A stretch of DNA of 64,000 nucleotides from Asticcacaulis aquaticus. GTDB taxonomy: Bacteria > Pseudomonadota > Alphaproteobacteria > Caulobacterales > Caulobacteraceae. Made by a program: the position numbers and the translations under genes. Numbering within the stretch: position 1 is the stretch's first letter; the number at the start of each line of letters is the position of its first letter. Below are positions 45,099 to 54,358 of the stretch, one piece after another. The notes under the pieces are model-generated. The model ran no database searches. It had not been told where the DNA came from and saw only the letters and a program-made list of their open reading frames with translations. The DNA lies in assembly GCF_028550415.1 (NCBI RefSeq), contig NZ_JAQQKX010000006.1, positions 124,001 to 188,000 on the forward strand. The letters are read 5' to 3'.

Positions 45099-46790
45099 AT
45101 GACCCAAACCGAAACCGATCCACAACTCTATTTCGCTGACGACGGTAATCCCCGCTCGGCGCGCTTCGACGACATCTATTATTCCCTGCAGGACGGGCTG
45201 AGCGAATCGCGCGCGGTGTTCCTGAACGGCTGCGCGATGCCAGAGGTCTGGGCCGGGCGGCGGCATTTCACCGTCGCGGAACTAGGCTTCGGTACGGGGC
45301 TCAATATCGCCGCCCTGATGCAGCTGTGGGCCGCGCAGCGCCCCGAAAGCGGTCATCTGCACATCTTCTCGGTCGAAGGCTTCCTGATGCCACGGGACGC
45401 CGCCGCCAGCGCCCTGTCGGCGTGGCCGGACATGGCCCCCTTCGCGGCCGAACTGCTGGCCCAGTGGCCGCCGCAGCGACGGGGCTTCCACATCATGCGC
45501 TTCCCGCAGTGGGGCGTGACCCTGATCCTGGCCCTGATGGACGTGCGCAGCGCCTTGTCGCAATGGCAGGGCAAGGCCGATGCGTGGTTTCTCGACGGGT
45601 TTTCGCCGGCCTGCAATCCGGACATGTGGGCCGACGACGTGCTTCAGGCCGTGGCGGATAAAACCGCGCCGGGGGCACGGCTGGCGACCTTTACCGTGGC
45701 AGGGTTCGTCCGGCGCGGGCTTCAGGCAGCGGGCTTTGCGGTCAGCAAACAGCCCGGCTTCGGCAAGAAGCGCGAGCGGCTGGAGGCGATCTTTCCGGGT
45801 GAGCCCGACCTGCGTCATGAACCGCAACGCATCGCCGTGGTGGGGGGCGGGATTGCGGGGGCTTCGGTGGTGGCCGCCCTGCGCGACTATGGCTACGCCG
45901 CCGATCTGATCGACCCCGCACCGGGCAGCGGTGCGTCGGGCAATCCGGCGGGGCTTCTGACGCCGCGCCTTGACGCCGGTGGGGGCGCGATCAGCGATCT
46001 GTTTGCCGATGCTTTTTATTATGCGACGGGCCTGCTGCGGCGAGACGTGCCGGACGCGATTCTCTCCGAAGGTGTGTTGCAACGTCCGGCCAGCGACCGA
46101 GACCCGGCGCGATTCGCGAAAATTGCCGGGCAGGTGGCCTTCGATGCGCTAGACATGGGTGTCGAGGCGGCGGGACTGCGCCTGCCCCGCGCCCTGGCCC
46201 TCGATCCGCGTACGGTGGTGGAAAGCCTGCTCGGTGACATTAATCGGGTAACGAAAACTGCAGATAGCACAGAGGGTTACGATATCATCTTCATGACGTG
46301 CGGTGAGGGGATTTTTGACCTCGATCTTAGCCATTCCCTCGACCTGCGGCCCGTGCGCGGCCAGATCGAGGTGGCCGGATCGAAAACCCGCGATCCTCAG
46401 GCGCAGGCCTGGGGCGGTTATTATGTTCCCACGCCGGACGGCTTTGTCTTCGGGGCGACGCATGTGCGCGGCGATCGGGGAACGGAGGTGTGCGAGGCGG
46501 ACCGGGCGCACAATCTCGATACCCTGCGCGCCGTTTTGGCCGACGAAGCCGCTGCGGCCGAAGCCGGGACGCACGCGCGCGCCGCAATCCGGGTGACGAC
46601 GCGTGACCATCTGCCGGTCATGGGGCCAGTGAGCCCCCATACCTATGCCCTGACCGGACTGGGGGCACGGGGCTTCTGTCTGGCACCGCTTCTGGGCCGG
46701 GCGCTGGTGGCACAGGCGCTGGGACTGCCGTCGCCGTTGCCGAAAGCCTCGGCGCATCTGGTGCGTCCGGACCGCTTTCATGGCGGTTGA
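45099..46790 (+). CDS. mnmC: Bifunctional tRNA methyltransferase/oxidoreductase MnmC
   Basis: The 563-residue enzyme completes mnm5s2U at tRNA position 34. The N-terminal methyltransferase part (about 1-240) has VAELGFGTGLNIAALM and WFLDGFSPACNPDMW. The C-terminal FAD-dependent oxidoreductase has IAVVGGGIAGASVVAAL as its dinucleotide-binding motif, and a final ALTGLGARGFCLAPLLG. No Shine-Dalgarno precedes the ATG, which lies only 12 bases after the terminator stem. It may be leaderless or start at a promoter within the terminator region. Confidence 0.92.
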   Translation: MTQTETDPQLYFADDGNPRSARFDDIYYSLQDGLSESRAVFLNGCAMPEVWAGRRHFTVAELGFGTGLNIAALMQLWAAQRPESGHLHIFSVEGFLMPRDAAASALSAWPDMAPFAAELLAQWPPQRRGFHIMRFPQWGVTLILALMDVRSALSQWQGKADAWFLDGFSPACNPDMWADDVLQAVADKTAPGARLATFTVAGFVRRGLQAAGFAVSKQPGFGKKRERLEAIFPGEPDLRHEPQRIAVVGGGIAGASVVAALRDYGYAADLIDPAPGSGASGNPAGLLTPRLDAGGGAISDLFADAFYYATGLLRRDVPDAILSEGVLQRPASDRDPARFAKIAGQVAFDALDMGVEAAGLRLPRALALDPRTVVESLLGDINRVTKTADSTEGYDIIFMTCGEGIFDLDLSHSLDLRPVRGQIEVAGSKTRDPQAQAWGGYYVPTPDGFVFGATHVRGDRGTEVCEADRAHNLDTLRAVLADEAAAAEAGTHARAAIRVTTRDHLPVMGPVSPHTYALTGLGARGFCLAPLLGRALVAQALGLPSPLPKASAHLVRPDRFHGG

Positions 46791-46867
46791 CGGGCCAGGT
46801 AATCCGTCATCAAATGGCCTGAATTGGCTCGCCTAATTGGCGTCTTAAGCACCGTAAGGATATTGCG

Positions 46868-47308
46868 ATGAAAACCCTGCTGTCATTGGCGGCGGTCGCG
46901 GCGGCAGGCCTGACCGCGCTCAGCCTTGTCCCGGCCCGCTCCGAAGCCAAACCGGAGACCCTGGCGCAAAAGGAAATGAAAAAGTGTTTCCGCAGCGACG
47001 ATATCGACCGCTTCAACCCGGTTGATTCACGCACCATGATCATCGAGACCTACGCCCATCAGCATTACAAGCTTACCCTGTCCGGGGCGTGCATGGGCAT
47101 CGAGGAGGCCCTGCGCATCGGCGTGAAGACGCGCAACGGCCTCAGCAATGTCTGCGGCGGCCTTGATGCGGAAATTCTGTACAATGATCTGGGGTCCGGG
47201 CGTCTTAGCCGCTGCAGCGTGACCGAGGTGACGCCGATCACGCCGGAAGAGGCGGATAAGATCGAGGGCGTGGAACCCAAGACGGCGCGCACCAACGGTG
47301 CCACATGA
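46868..47308 (+). CDS. Exported four-cysteine protein (DUF6491-like), paralogue 1
   Basis: The 146-residue protein has a signal peptide cut near ARSEA. Four cysteines lie at 40, 75, 96 and 116. Recognisable elements are KKCFRSDDIDRFNPVD, then LSGACMG, NVCGG and RCSVTEVTPITPEEA. It resembles DUF6491 from memory. It overlaps the next paralogue by four bases (ATGA), so they form an operon. AAGGATAT precedes the ATG. The function is unknown; disulfides are likely. Confidence 0.75.
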   Translation: MKTLLSLAAVAAAGLTALSLVPARSEAKPETLAQKEMKKCFRSDDIDRFNPVDSRTMIIETYAHQHYKLTLSGACMGIEEALRIGVKTRNGLSNVCGGLDAEILYNDLGSGRLSRCSVTEVTPITPEEADKIEGVEPKTARTNGAT

Positions 47309-47712
47309 AAACGCCAGCGGGGGGCCCAATGGGGGTCATAGGATGGGCCGCGACGACTCTGGCCTTGCTGGGTGGTCTGAATCTGGCCCATGCCACGCCC
47401 GAAACCACACCAACACCCGAGGCCCGTCTGAAGACCTGTCTGGACGGGCATAGCCTTAACCGACGGATGGTGGTCGACAAGACGACGGTGCTGATCGAGG
47501 ACGGATTTGGCCGCTCGGCCCTGCTCAAATTGTCGAAGCCGTGCCAGAATCTCGATGATCTCGACCGCATCGGCTTCGAATTTATCGGCTCGACCCAGAT
47601 CTGCGGTCGTCACGACGTCAAGATTCTCTATTCGCGCTTTAACGAAGCGCCTCTGCGCTGCCTGATCGAAAGCATCACGCCGTTAAGCAAGGCCGAGGCG
47701 CAAAACTATTAG
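47305..47712 (+). CDS. Exported four-cysteine protein, paralogue 2
   Basis: The 135-residue protein has cysteines at 45, 80, 100 and 119, spaced as in paralogue 1. Blocks are LKTCLDGHSL, LSKPCQNL, STQICGRHDV and RCLIESITPLSKAEA. The signal peptide runs to about residue 30. An ATG at 47329 is an alternative start with a nearer GGGGGG ribosome site. Its end overlaps the convergent receiver gene by four bases (TTAG). Confidence 0.75.
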   Translation: MKTPAGGPMGVIGWAATTLALLGGLNLAHATPETTPTPEARLKTCLDGHSLNRRMVVDKTTVLIEDGFGRSALLKLSKPCQNLDDLDRIGFEFIGSTQICGRHDVKILYSRFNEAPLRCLIESITPLSKAEAQNY

Positions 47713-48116
47713 AGATAAAGCGCGTCGCGCGGGCCGTTGAGCGCGTCGGCTTCGGCGCAGATCTGCTGGATATCGTCGAAATTGAACGGCTTGGGCAGCA
47801 GGAACTGGACCCGCGCACGTCGCGCGGCGTTGAGTGCCTGACTGGCGGCCAGCGGGTTTTCGCGATTGCCAGCGGTCATGACAGCGATCGGCGTGTCGGG
47901 CGCCAGCTTGCGGTAGGCGTCGAGATGCTCCAGCGTATTTTCCCCGGCAATAAAGACATCCAGCACCAGCAGGGACCATAGATCACTGCGCAGGTGGGCC
48001 AGAGCCGCGCTGCGGTCGAGCGCCACCGTGGGGGTATAGCCCGCGCGCTCGAACAGCTTGCCGATGATCGTCGCCTGGGTACGGCTGTCTTCGAGAATGA
48101 GTACGGTCTTGGTCAT
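47709..48116 (-). CDS. Single-domain response regulator
   Basis: The 135-residue protein is a receiver domain only: acidic pair ED at 9-10, phosphoacceptor D53 in LLVLDVF, T81 in VMTAG and K109 in LLPKPF. No output domain follows, so it should pass on a phosphoryl group or bind a partner. It closely resembles the first receiver of the protein at 48793-49572, sharing ENPLAASQALNAARRARVQF-like text. It is convergent with paralogue 2. Confidence 0.9.
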   Translation of the reverse strand: MTKTVLILEDSRTQATIIGKLFERAGYTPTVALDRSAALAHLRSDLWSLLVLDVFIAGENTLEHLDAYRKLAPDTPIAVMTAGNRENPLAASQALNAARRARVQFLLPKPFNFDDIQQICAEADALNGPRDALYL

Positions 48117-48358
48117 GAAACGAACGTCGGCTTGCGGCTTTGGGCCGGGGAGGGCAGGAAGAGACGAGCGCGGGTAAGCTAACCTTAAGGTCAAAAGATT
48201 AAAAGGGGCTTTCGCTTTTGCGAGACGTTCCGTTTTATATATATCCGCCCGTAATGGGAAGGTGGGCGTCCCAATTCAGCCCGAATGTTTTGATAGTCAC
48301 GTGAGACCGTTTCATTGGAGCCGACGGGTGTCGACCGCGGCAGGACAAGGAGTTGGCG

Positions 48359-48790
48359 ATGGGGATGATCAGAAACAGGGCACTGGGTCTGACCGGTGCG
48401 ATAATAGCCGGTCTGGGGGCGCTGGCGTTGGTGCCTCAGGTGTCCGGGGCGCAGGATGCGGCGCCTTCGGGTGAAAAGATGCGGCGGTGCATCAACGGGC
48501 CGGGGCTGGATACCCATGTGCTGGACGAAAATACCCTGCTGGTGCAGGAGAACGGTCGCAGCGGGATGCTGGTCAAGGTCGAGGGCTGCCGCCTCAATCC
48601 CTACGACGTTCTTGTGTTCGAATGGCGCGGCATGCAGCAAATCTGCGACCCGATCGATATCCAGCTTTCGGTAAAACTCAGCGGCAGCAATATCCGGACG
48701 CCGTGTTTCGTACAGACGGCGACGCCCGTCGCCGCTGAAGAGGCCAAGGTGCTGGCCAAACAGAAGTATCAGCGTACGCCCACAACCTGA
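48359..48790 (+). CDS. Exported four-cysteine protein, paralogue 3
   Basis: The 143-residue protein has cysteines at 44, 77, 96 and 116. Blocks are MRRCINGPGL, VEGCRLNPYD, QQICDPID and TPCFVQTATPVAAEEA. A signal peptide precedes them, cleaved near VSGAQ. AAGGAG lies six bases before the ATG at 48359. It is convergent with the dual-receiver gene two bases downstream. Confidence 0.75.
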   Translation: MGMIRNRALGLTGAIIAGLGALALVPQVSGAQDAAPSGEKMRRCINGPGLDTHVLDENTLLVQENGRSGMLVKVEGCRLNPYDVLVFEWRGMQQICDPIDIQLSVKLSGSNIRTPCFVQTATPVAAEEAKVLAKQKYQRTPTT

Positions 48791-48792
48791 AG

Positions 48793-49572
48793 CTAGATCA
48801 TAACGGTATTTCCGTCTGACGGCAGGGATTTGAGGATCAACTGCATCAGTTGCGACTTGTTGAACGGCTTCGCGAGGCTATAGCGGGCGCCGCGTTCCAG
48901 TGCATCCTCAAGATGGTGGGTGTTCTTGGTGTAGCCCGTAATGGCGATGATCGGTACGTCCGGCCAGGTGGCGCTGATGATCTTGATGCCGGTCATGCCG
49001 CCGATACCGGGCATAATGATATCGCTGACTATGGCGTCGACGCGTGTAATCTCAAGCCGGATGAGGGCGTCCTCGATCGACGCGCTTTCGGCGACATAAA
49101 AGCCTTCTTCTTCGAGAAAATTGCGATAGATGATCCGCGCATGGGCGTCATCGTCGATGACCAGCACGCGCTGAATCGGCCCCTTGCGGCGGCGGATGCG
49201 CTCGGTCTCGGCACAGACCTGTTTCACGTCATTGAGATCGAAGGGCTTGGGCAGAAGGAATTCGACCTCGGCGCGGCGGGCTTCGTTGAGCGCCCGACTG
49301 GCGGCAAGGGGGCGTTCACGCTGACCGGCGGTCATGATCGCGATTGGCGTTGTATCCGCCAAGGCTCTGTAATCGTTGATATAGTCGAGCGTATTGTCCT
49401 CACCGATGAAGACATCCAATAAGATCAGGAAATAACGCCGGGTCTTGAGCTTATGCCAGGCATCGAAACGGTCGTGAACGATGTCGGTCTTGAAACCGGC
49501 TTTTTCAAACAGGGCGGAAACGATGCGCGCCTGAGTTTTGGAATCTTCGAGGACGAGGACAGTGTTCGGCAT
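48793..49572 (-). CDS. Dual-receiver response regulator
   Basis: The 259-residue protein consists of two receiver domains. The first (1-125) has D53, T81 and K109. The second (136-250) has D184 in DAIVSDIIMPG, T212 in AITGYT and K235 in SLAKPF. No output domain is present. It may work in a phosphorelay with an unlinked kinase. The first receiver is a close paralogue of 47709-48116. No Shine-Dalgarno is evident before the ATG. Confidence 0.9.
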   Translation of the reverse strand: MPNTVLVLEDSKTQARIVSALFEKAGFKTDIVHDRFDAWHKLKTRRYFLILLDVFIGEDNTLDYINDYRALADTTPIAIMTAGQRERPLAASRALNEARRAEVEFLLPKPFDLNDVKQVCAETERIRRRKGPIQRVLVIDDDAHARIIYRNFLEEEGFYVAESASIEDALIRLEITRVDAIVSDIIMPGIGGMTGIKIISATWPDVPIIAITGYTKNTHHLEDALERGARYSLAKPFNKSQLMQLILKSLPSDGNTVMI

Positions 49573-49761
49573 GGCGAGATCACGTTTTGTAACAAATCGA
49601 AACAAACCGTAGGCCCGTCAATAGTGGACTGGCAAGTGGGAAATGTTCGGAAATATACTTATGCACAGGTGTCTGTGATCACAAATTCGGAAACGTGCCG
49701 TCGTAAAATAGCCTGAATCGCGACGAATGCTGAAACATCGCAACGTAAGGGGAGGTATGGG

Positions 49762-50232
49762 ATGCGCGGTATAATGAAGCCGTTGGCCATCGTGACGGTC
49801 ATCGCAGCGGGCACGGGCGCGATGGCACAGGTGACGGTGCGGGCAAGGCCGGATGTAAAACCGACGGATCGTCCCGAAATGATGCCCAGAGACGACGCGG
49901 TGATCAAGCCGGCCTTTTGCATGACTCCGAATGATTTTCAGGGTGTGCTGTTTGTCAAATCCAATACGGTGGTTGTGCTGGCTACGCCTGCCGGTGGCAT
50001 CAAGACACCCGATGCCGGTCTGAAATTTGCCTTCAGTAAAGACGGTTCTTGCGATGGCCTGATGTCGGCGGGCGAGGTCAGTCTGCAATATATGAATGGG
50101 CAACAGATGTGCCCCGGTAAAGAAGCCGTGCTGTTGTACGGTGAACCGGGCATGGCGACGAAAACGTGCCGCGTGACGCTCAAGGGACTTTACAGCACCG
50201 ATAAGGTCGGTGTTATGCCGCTGGATAGCTAG
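49762..50232 (+). CDS. Exported four-cysteine protein, paralogue 4 (divergent)
   Basis: The 156-residue protein has a signal peptide cut near AMAQ. Its cysteines are at 53, 97, 117 and 136. The last two spacings match those of the other three paralogues; the first is nine or more residues longer. GGGGAGG precedes the ATG. A bidirectional terminator lies after it. The relationship is weaker than among the first three. Confidence 0.65.
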   Translation: MRGIMKPLAIVTVIAAGTGAMAQVTVRARPDVKPTDRPEMMPRDDAVIKPAFCMTPNDFQGVLFVKSNTVVVLATPAGGIKTPDAGLKFAFSKDGSCDGLMSAGEVSLQYMNGQQMCPGKEAVLLYGEPGMATKTCRVTLKGLYSTDKVGVMPLDS

Positions 50233-50310
50233 CGCACTATGTCGAAACGCAGCTCGACGTAGCCAAAGGTGTGAGCGGTTTTCGCCCACAATATCGCGAC
50301 AAACCAAATG

Positions 50311-50340
50311 AAAAAGCCCGCTCGGTTGAGCGGGCTTTTT
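50311..50340. terminator. Bidirectional terminator
   Basis: The stem AAAAAGCCCGCTC / GAGCGGGCTTTTT, a perfect 13-bp pairing with a GGTT loop, separates the convergent four-cysteine paralogue 4 and lepA. Confidence 0.92.
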
Positions 50341-50357
50341 TGTCGGTCGCGTGCCGG

Positions 50358-52160
50358 TCAGTCGTTGTCCATCTTGAGCGCGGCGATAAAGGCTTCCTGC
50401 GGGATTTCGACCTTGCCGAACTGCCGCATCTTCTTCTTGCCTTCCTTCTGCTTCTCCAGCAGCTTCTTCTTCCGCGTGGCGTCGCCGCCGTAGCATTTCG
50501 CCGTCACATCCTTGCGCAGGGCGCGGACGGTTTCGCGCGCAATGATGCGCCCGCCGATGGCCGCCTGAATAGGAATGACGAACAGGTGCTGCGGGATGAG
50601 GTCTTTCATCTTTTCGCACATGCCGCGGCCGCGCGCTTCGGCGCGGTCCTTGTGGACCAGCATCGAAAGCGCATCGACCGGCTCGGAATTGACGAGGATC
50701 GACATCTTGACGAGGTCGCCTTCGCGATATTCCTCGATCGTATAGTCGAACGAGGCATAGCCCTTCGAGATCGACTTCAGGCGGTCGTAGAAGTCGAAGA
50801 CGACTTCGTTGAGCGGCAGGTTATAGACGATCATGGCGCGCGAGCCGACATAGGACAGGTCGAGCTGAATACCGCGACGGTCCTGACACAGCTTGATCAC
50901 CGCGCCCAGATAGTCGTCCGGCGTGAAGATGGTTGCCTTGATCCACGGTTCCTCGATGTGGTCGATCTTGACGACGTCGGGCATGTCCGCCGGATTGTGC
51001 AGGTCAATCACATCGCCGTTGTTCATATAGATCTGATAGACGACCGACGGCGCCGTGGCGATCAGGTCGAGATTGAACTCGCGGCTCAGGCGTTCCTGAA
51101 TGATTTCGAGGTGCAGCAGGCCGAGGAATCCGCAACGGAAGCCGAAGCCCAGCGCGGCGGAGGTTTCCATCTCGTACGAGAAGCTGGCATCGTTCAGGCG
51201 CAGCTTGCCCATCGCCGCGCGCAGGTCTTCGAAATCGGCCGCATCGACCGGGAAGATGCCGCAGAAAACGACCGGCTGGACTTCCTTGAAGCCCGTCATG
51301 GCCTGCGCGGTCGGCTTGCGCTCGTCGGTGATGGTGTCACCGACGGCGGCATCCGACACTTCCTTGATCTGTGCCGTGAAGAAGCCGATCTCGCCGGGGC
51401 CGAGCGCCTCGACATCGGTGGCCTTGGGCTGGAAAACGCCCAGCTTGTCGATCTTGTAGGTCGCGCCGGCGTTCATCAGCTTGACCTGCTGACCGGGCTT
51501 CATGAAGCCGTCGAAAACGCGCACCAGAACGATAACGCCCAGATAGGCGTCATACCAGGCGTCGACCAGCAAAGCCTTGAGCGGCGCGGTCGCGTCGCCC
51601 TTCGGGGCGGGCAGGCGGGTGCAGATGGCTTCCAGCACGTCCTCGATGCCGATGCCGGACTTGGCCGAAGCCAGCACAGCGTCGGACGCGTCGATGCCGA
51701 TCACATCCTCGATCTGAGCGCGCACGCGTTCGGGTTCGGCGGCGGGGAGGTCGACCTTGTTGAGGACGGGGACGATCTCGTGATTATTGTCGATGGCCTG
51801 ATAGACGTTAGCCAGCGTCTGGGCTTCGACGCCCTGCGAGGCGTCGACAACCAGAATCGAGCCTTCGCAGGCGGCGAGCGAGCGCGACACCTCGTAGGCG
51901 AAGTCGACGTGGCCCGGCGTGTCCATCAGGTTGAGGACGTAGTCCTTGCCGTCCTTGGCTTTGTAGTTGAGGCGAACGGTCTGGGCCTTGATGGTGATGC
52001 CGCGCTCGCGCTCGATCTCCATATTGTCGAGGACCTGCTCCTTCATCTCACGCGCGGTGAGGCCGCCGGTGAACTGGATCAGGCGGTCGGACAGGGTCGA
52101 TTTGCCGTGGTCGATATGGGCCACGATGGAAAAGTTACGGATTTGGGAAAGATCGGTCAT
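50358..52160 (-). CDS. lepA: Elongation factor 4 LepA
   Basis: The 600-residue GTPase aids ribosome function and assembly. The P-loop is [17 protein letters not shown] near residue 12. Switch II is [16 protein letters not shown], and [15 protein letters not shown] is the base-recognition motif. The C-terminal LepA-specific domain ends with [15 protein letters not shown]. Length is exactly that of the family. The window's largest antisense open frame lies opposite this gene. Confidence 0.97.
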   Translation of the reverse strand: MTDLSQIRNFSIVAHIDHGKSTLSDRLIQFTGGLTAREMKEQVLDNMEIERERGITIKAQTVRLNYKAKDGKDYVLNLMDTPGHVDFAYEVSRSLAACEGSILVVDASQGVEAQTLANVYQAIDNNHEIVPVLNKVDLPAAEPERVRAQIEDVIGIDASDAVLASAKSGIGIEDVLEAICTRLPAPKGDATAPLKALLVDAWYDAYLGVIVLVRVFDGFMKPGQQVKLMNAGATYKIDKLGVFQPKATDVEALGPGEIGFFTAQIKEVSDAAVGDTITDERKPTAQAMTGFKEVQPVVFCGIFPVDAADFEDLRAAMGKLRLNDASFSYEMETSAALGFGFRCGFLGLLHLEIIQERLSREFNLDLIATAPSVVYQIYMNNGDVIDLHNPADMPDVVKIDHIEEPWIKATIFTPDDYLGAVIKLCQDRRGIQLDLSYVGSRAMIVYNLPLNEVVFDFYDRLKSISKGYASFDYTIEEYREGDLVKMSILVNSEPVDALSMLVHKDRAEARGRGMCEKMKDLIPQHLFVIPIQAAIGGRIIARETVRALRKDVTAKCYGGDATRKKKLLEKQKEGKKKMRQFGKVEIPQEAFIAALKMDND

Positions 52161-52308
52161 GGGCTGCGCGATAGCATGAACCGTAAGGCGGGGGAAGGGG
52201 CAGGGGGCGGGTAGTTAAGGACTGACCCGCTTCACCCATATGTTTACGCGTTGAATTCGCTAAGAGCCGGGTTTAGTCTTCTACAGAATTGGAGAGAGGG
52301 GAAAATAA

Positions 52309-52698
52309 ATGCGAAACAAACATGTTGGTGTTTGCGGTGCTGTAATGGCAATGGCCTTGATCAGCACCACGGCTATGGCGGGGCCCAGGTTTTCGGAATT
52401 GCCTGCGCCGCCTCAAATCACGAACCCGTCGAAAGTCACTTTGAAATTCAAGGGGCCCGGCTATGCCTACTATCCCGAGCGCGCGAAGGACTCTATGGCT
52501 GAAGGCTGGGCGCAGATCGAATGTGTGATTCTGGATAAGGGCCGGTTGGATTGTAAGCTTTTAAGTGAAGCCCCTGAAAAGTATGGTTTCGGGAGCGCGA
52601 CGCTTAAATTGTACAGGTCCGCGACAGTGGATTTTACGCAGTCGGACGCCAAGGTCGGCGACAAATTCGTTCACGTTTATAAGTGGACTATATCGTAA
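52309..52698 (+). CDS. Periplasmic TonB C-terminal domain protein
   Basis: The 129-residue protein has a signal peptide cut near TAMAG. A TonB-C domain follows, recognisable as YYPERAKDSMAEGWAQIECV, then DKGRLDCKLLSEAPEKYGFG. Unlike TonB it has no membrane anchor or proline-rich spanning region. Two cysteines probably form a disulfide. It could bind an outer-membrane receptor or another protein. GAGGGG precedes the ATG. Confidence 0.8.
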   Translation: MRNKHVGVCGAVMAMALISTTAMAGPRFSELPAPPQITNPSKVTLKFKGPGYAYYPERAKDSMAEGWAQIECVILDKGRLDCKLLSEAPEKYGFGSATLKLYRSATVDFTQSDAKVGDKFVHVYKWTIS

Positions 52699-52717
52699 TC
52701 TAAATGGAGGGGTGGTC

Positions 52718-54358
52718 ATGAAGCGAGTCATATGGACGGCCCTGTGCCTGATAAGTGCCGGAGCGGCGAGTGCCCAGACGTTAAGCGTGGATCGCGTGCT
52801 GAAAGACGTGCAGGTGCTGGCCTCGGATGAATTCGAGGGGCGCGGGGTGGCTACGCGCGCCGAGGACAAGACTGTCGCCTATATCGCCGATGGTTTCAAA
52901 ACGGCGGGTTTCCTGCCGGGAGCGAAAGACTCGGCGGGTAAGCCGTCCTATTTTCAGGATGTGGCCCTGCGCCGGTTCCGTGTCAGCGATCCTGCCCTGA
53001 GTTTCACCCTGCCGGACGGCAAGACGGTGCCGGTGGTGCAGGGCGAGAACATGACGGTGGCCACGCGCGGCGCGACGGCAGATGTCACGCTCAACGCGCC
53101 GCTGGTCTTTGTGGGTTATGGCGTAACCGCGCCCGAACGCGGCTGGGACGATTTCAAGGGCGTCGATGTCAAAGGCAAGATCATCGTCGTCCTGATCAAC
53201 GATCCCGATTTCGTCGAGCCGGCGTTGAAGACGTTCAACGGCAAGGCCATGACCTATTACGGGCGCTGGACCTATAAGTACGAAGAAGCGGCGCGACGGG
53301 GCGCGGTGGGTGCTATCATCATCCATGACACCGATGCGGCGGCCTATGGCTGGGCGACGGTGAAGAACTCCAATACGCGCGACCGCTTCGACATCGTCCG
53401 GGCCGAACCGCTCAAGGTCAATCCGGCGCTCGAATCGTGGATTCAGGCCGATACGGCGGACGCTTTGTTCACCGCCGCAGGGCTCGATCTCAAGGCCCTG
53501 CGCGTGCAGGCGCGATCAAAGGCGTTCAAGCCCGTTGAGCTTAAAGGCGTGACCTTAAGCGGCACCTATAAGGTCACCGCCGATGAAATCCATACCCGCA
53601 ATGTTGTGGCCGTCCTGCCGGGTAAGACCAAGCCCGATGAATACGTGCTCTATTCGGCGCACTGGGACCATCTGGGGATCGGCAATCCGGATGCGACGGG
53701 CGACAAAATCTTCAACGGCGCCTTCGACAATGCCACCGGCGTGGCGGGGATACTGGAACTGGCGCGGGCGTTCGCCAGGGCCCCGCGCACGGATCGCTCG
53801 ATCGTCATGATCTCGTTCACCGCCGAGGAAAGCGGATTGCTGGGGTCTGAATATTATGCCTCCAACCCCTTGTTTCCGCTCGATAAGACGGTCGGCGGAG
53901 TCAATATTGACGGGCTGAATATCGCGGGCAAGACGCGCAATATCGAGCTGACCGGCTACGGGCAATCGACACTGGAGGATATGCTGGCCGAGGCGCTCAA
54001 AGGGCAAAAGCGCGTGGTGACGCCGGATCAGCGCGCCGAGGCGGGGCTGTTCTACCGTTCGGACCATTTCCCGATGGCCAAGCGTGGCGTACCGATGCTG
54101 TTCGGGGCGTGGGGGCTGGATATGGTCGAGGGCGGGCTTGAGGCCGGTAAAAAATTCTCCGAGGCCTATATCCGCGACCATTATCATCAGCCGTCCGACG
54201 AATACGAGGCAAGCTGGGATATGACGGGCGGGATGCAGGATCTTGAGGCCTATTACGCACTAGGCCGCAAGCTGGCAACCGCGAAGGTCTGGCCCGAGTG
54301 GAAACCGGGTTCGGAGTTCAAGGCGGTACGCGATAAATCGGCTAAGACTCGCAAATAG
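52718..54358 (+). CDS. Exported M28-family zinc peptidase
   Basis: The 546-residue protein has a signal peptide (cleavage near AASAQ). A protease-associated insert with VFVGYGVTAPERGWDDFKG lies before the catalytic part. Zinc ligands are H315 in YSAHWDHLG, D337 in GAFDNATG, E370/E371 in FTAEESGLLGSEYY, and later YRSDHFPMA and HYHQPSDE. It is an aminopeptidase acting outside the cytoplasm. TGGAGGGG precedes the ATG. The stop abuts the next gene's stop. Confidence 0.94.
   Translation: MKRVIWTALCLISAGAASAQTLSVDRVLKDVQVLASDEFEGRGVATRAEDKTVAYIADGFKTAGFLPGAKDSAGKPSYFQDVALRRFRVSDPALSFTLPDGKTVPVVQGENMTVATRGATADVTLNAPLVFVGYGVTAPERGWDDFKGVDVKGKIIVVLINDPDFVEPALKTFNGKAMTYYGRWTYKYEEAARRGAVGAIIIHDTDAAAYGWATVKNSNTRDRFDIVRAEPLKVNPALESWIQADTADALFTAAGLDLKALRVQARSKAFKPVELKGVTLSGTYKVTADEIHTRNVVAVLPGKTKPDEYVLYSAHWDHLGIGNPDATGDKIFNGAFDNATGVAGILELARAFARAPRTDRSIVMISFTAEESGLLGSEYYASNPLFPLDKTVGGVNIDGLNIAGKTRNIELTGYGQSTLEDMLAEALKGQKRVVTPDQRAEAGLFYRSDHFPMAKRGVPMLFGAWGLDMVEGGLEAGKKFSEAYIRDHYHQPSDEYEASWDMTGGMQDLEAYYALGRKLATAKVWPEWKPGSEFKAVRDKSAKTRK

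Noticed and set aside
50271-52214. 647-codon open frame antisense to lepA
   Set aside because: It mirrors the highly biased codons of lepA and its product is a charged, low-complexity reverse-frame sequence with no family resemblance.
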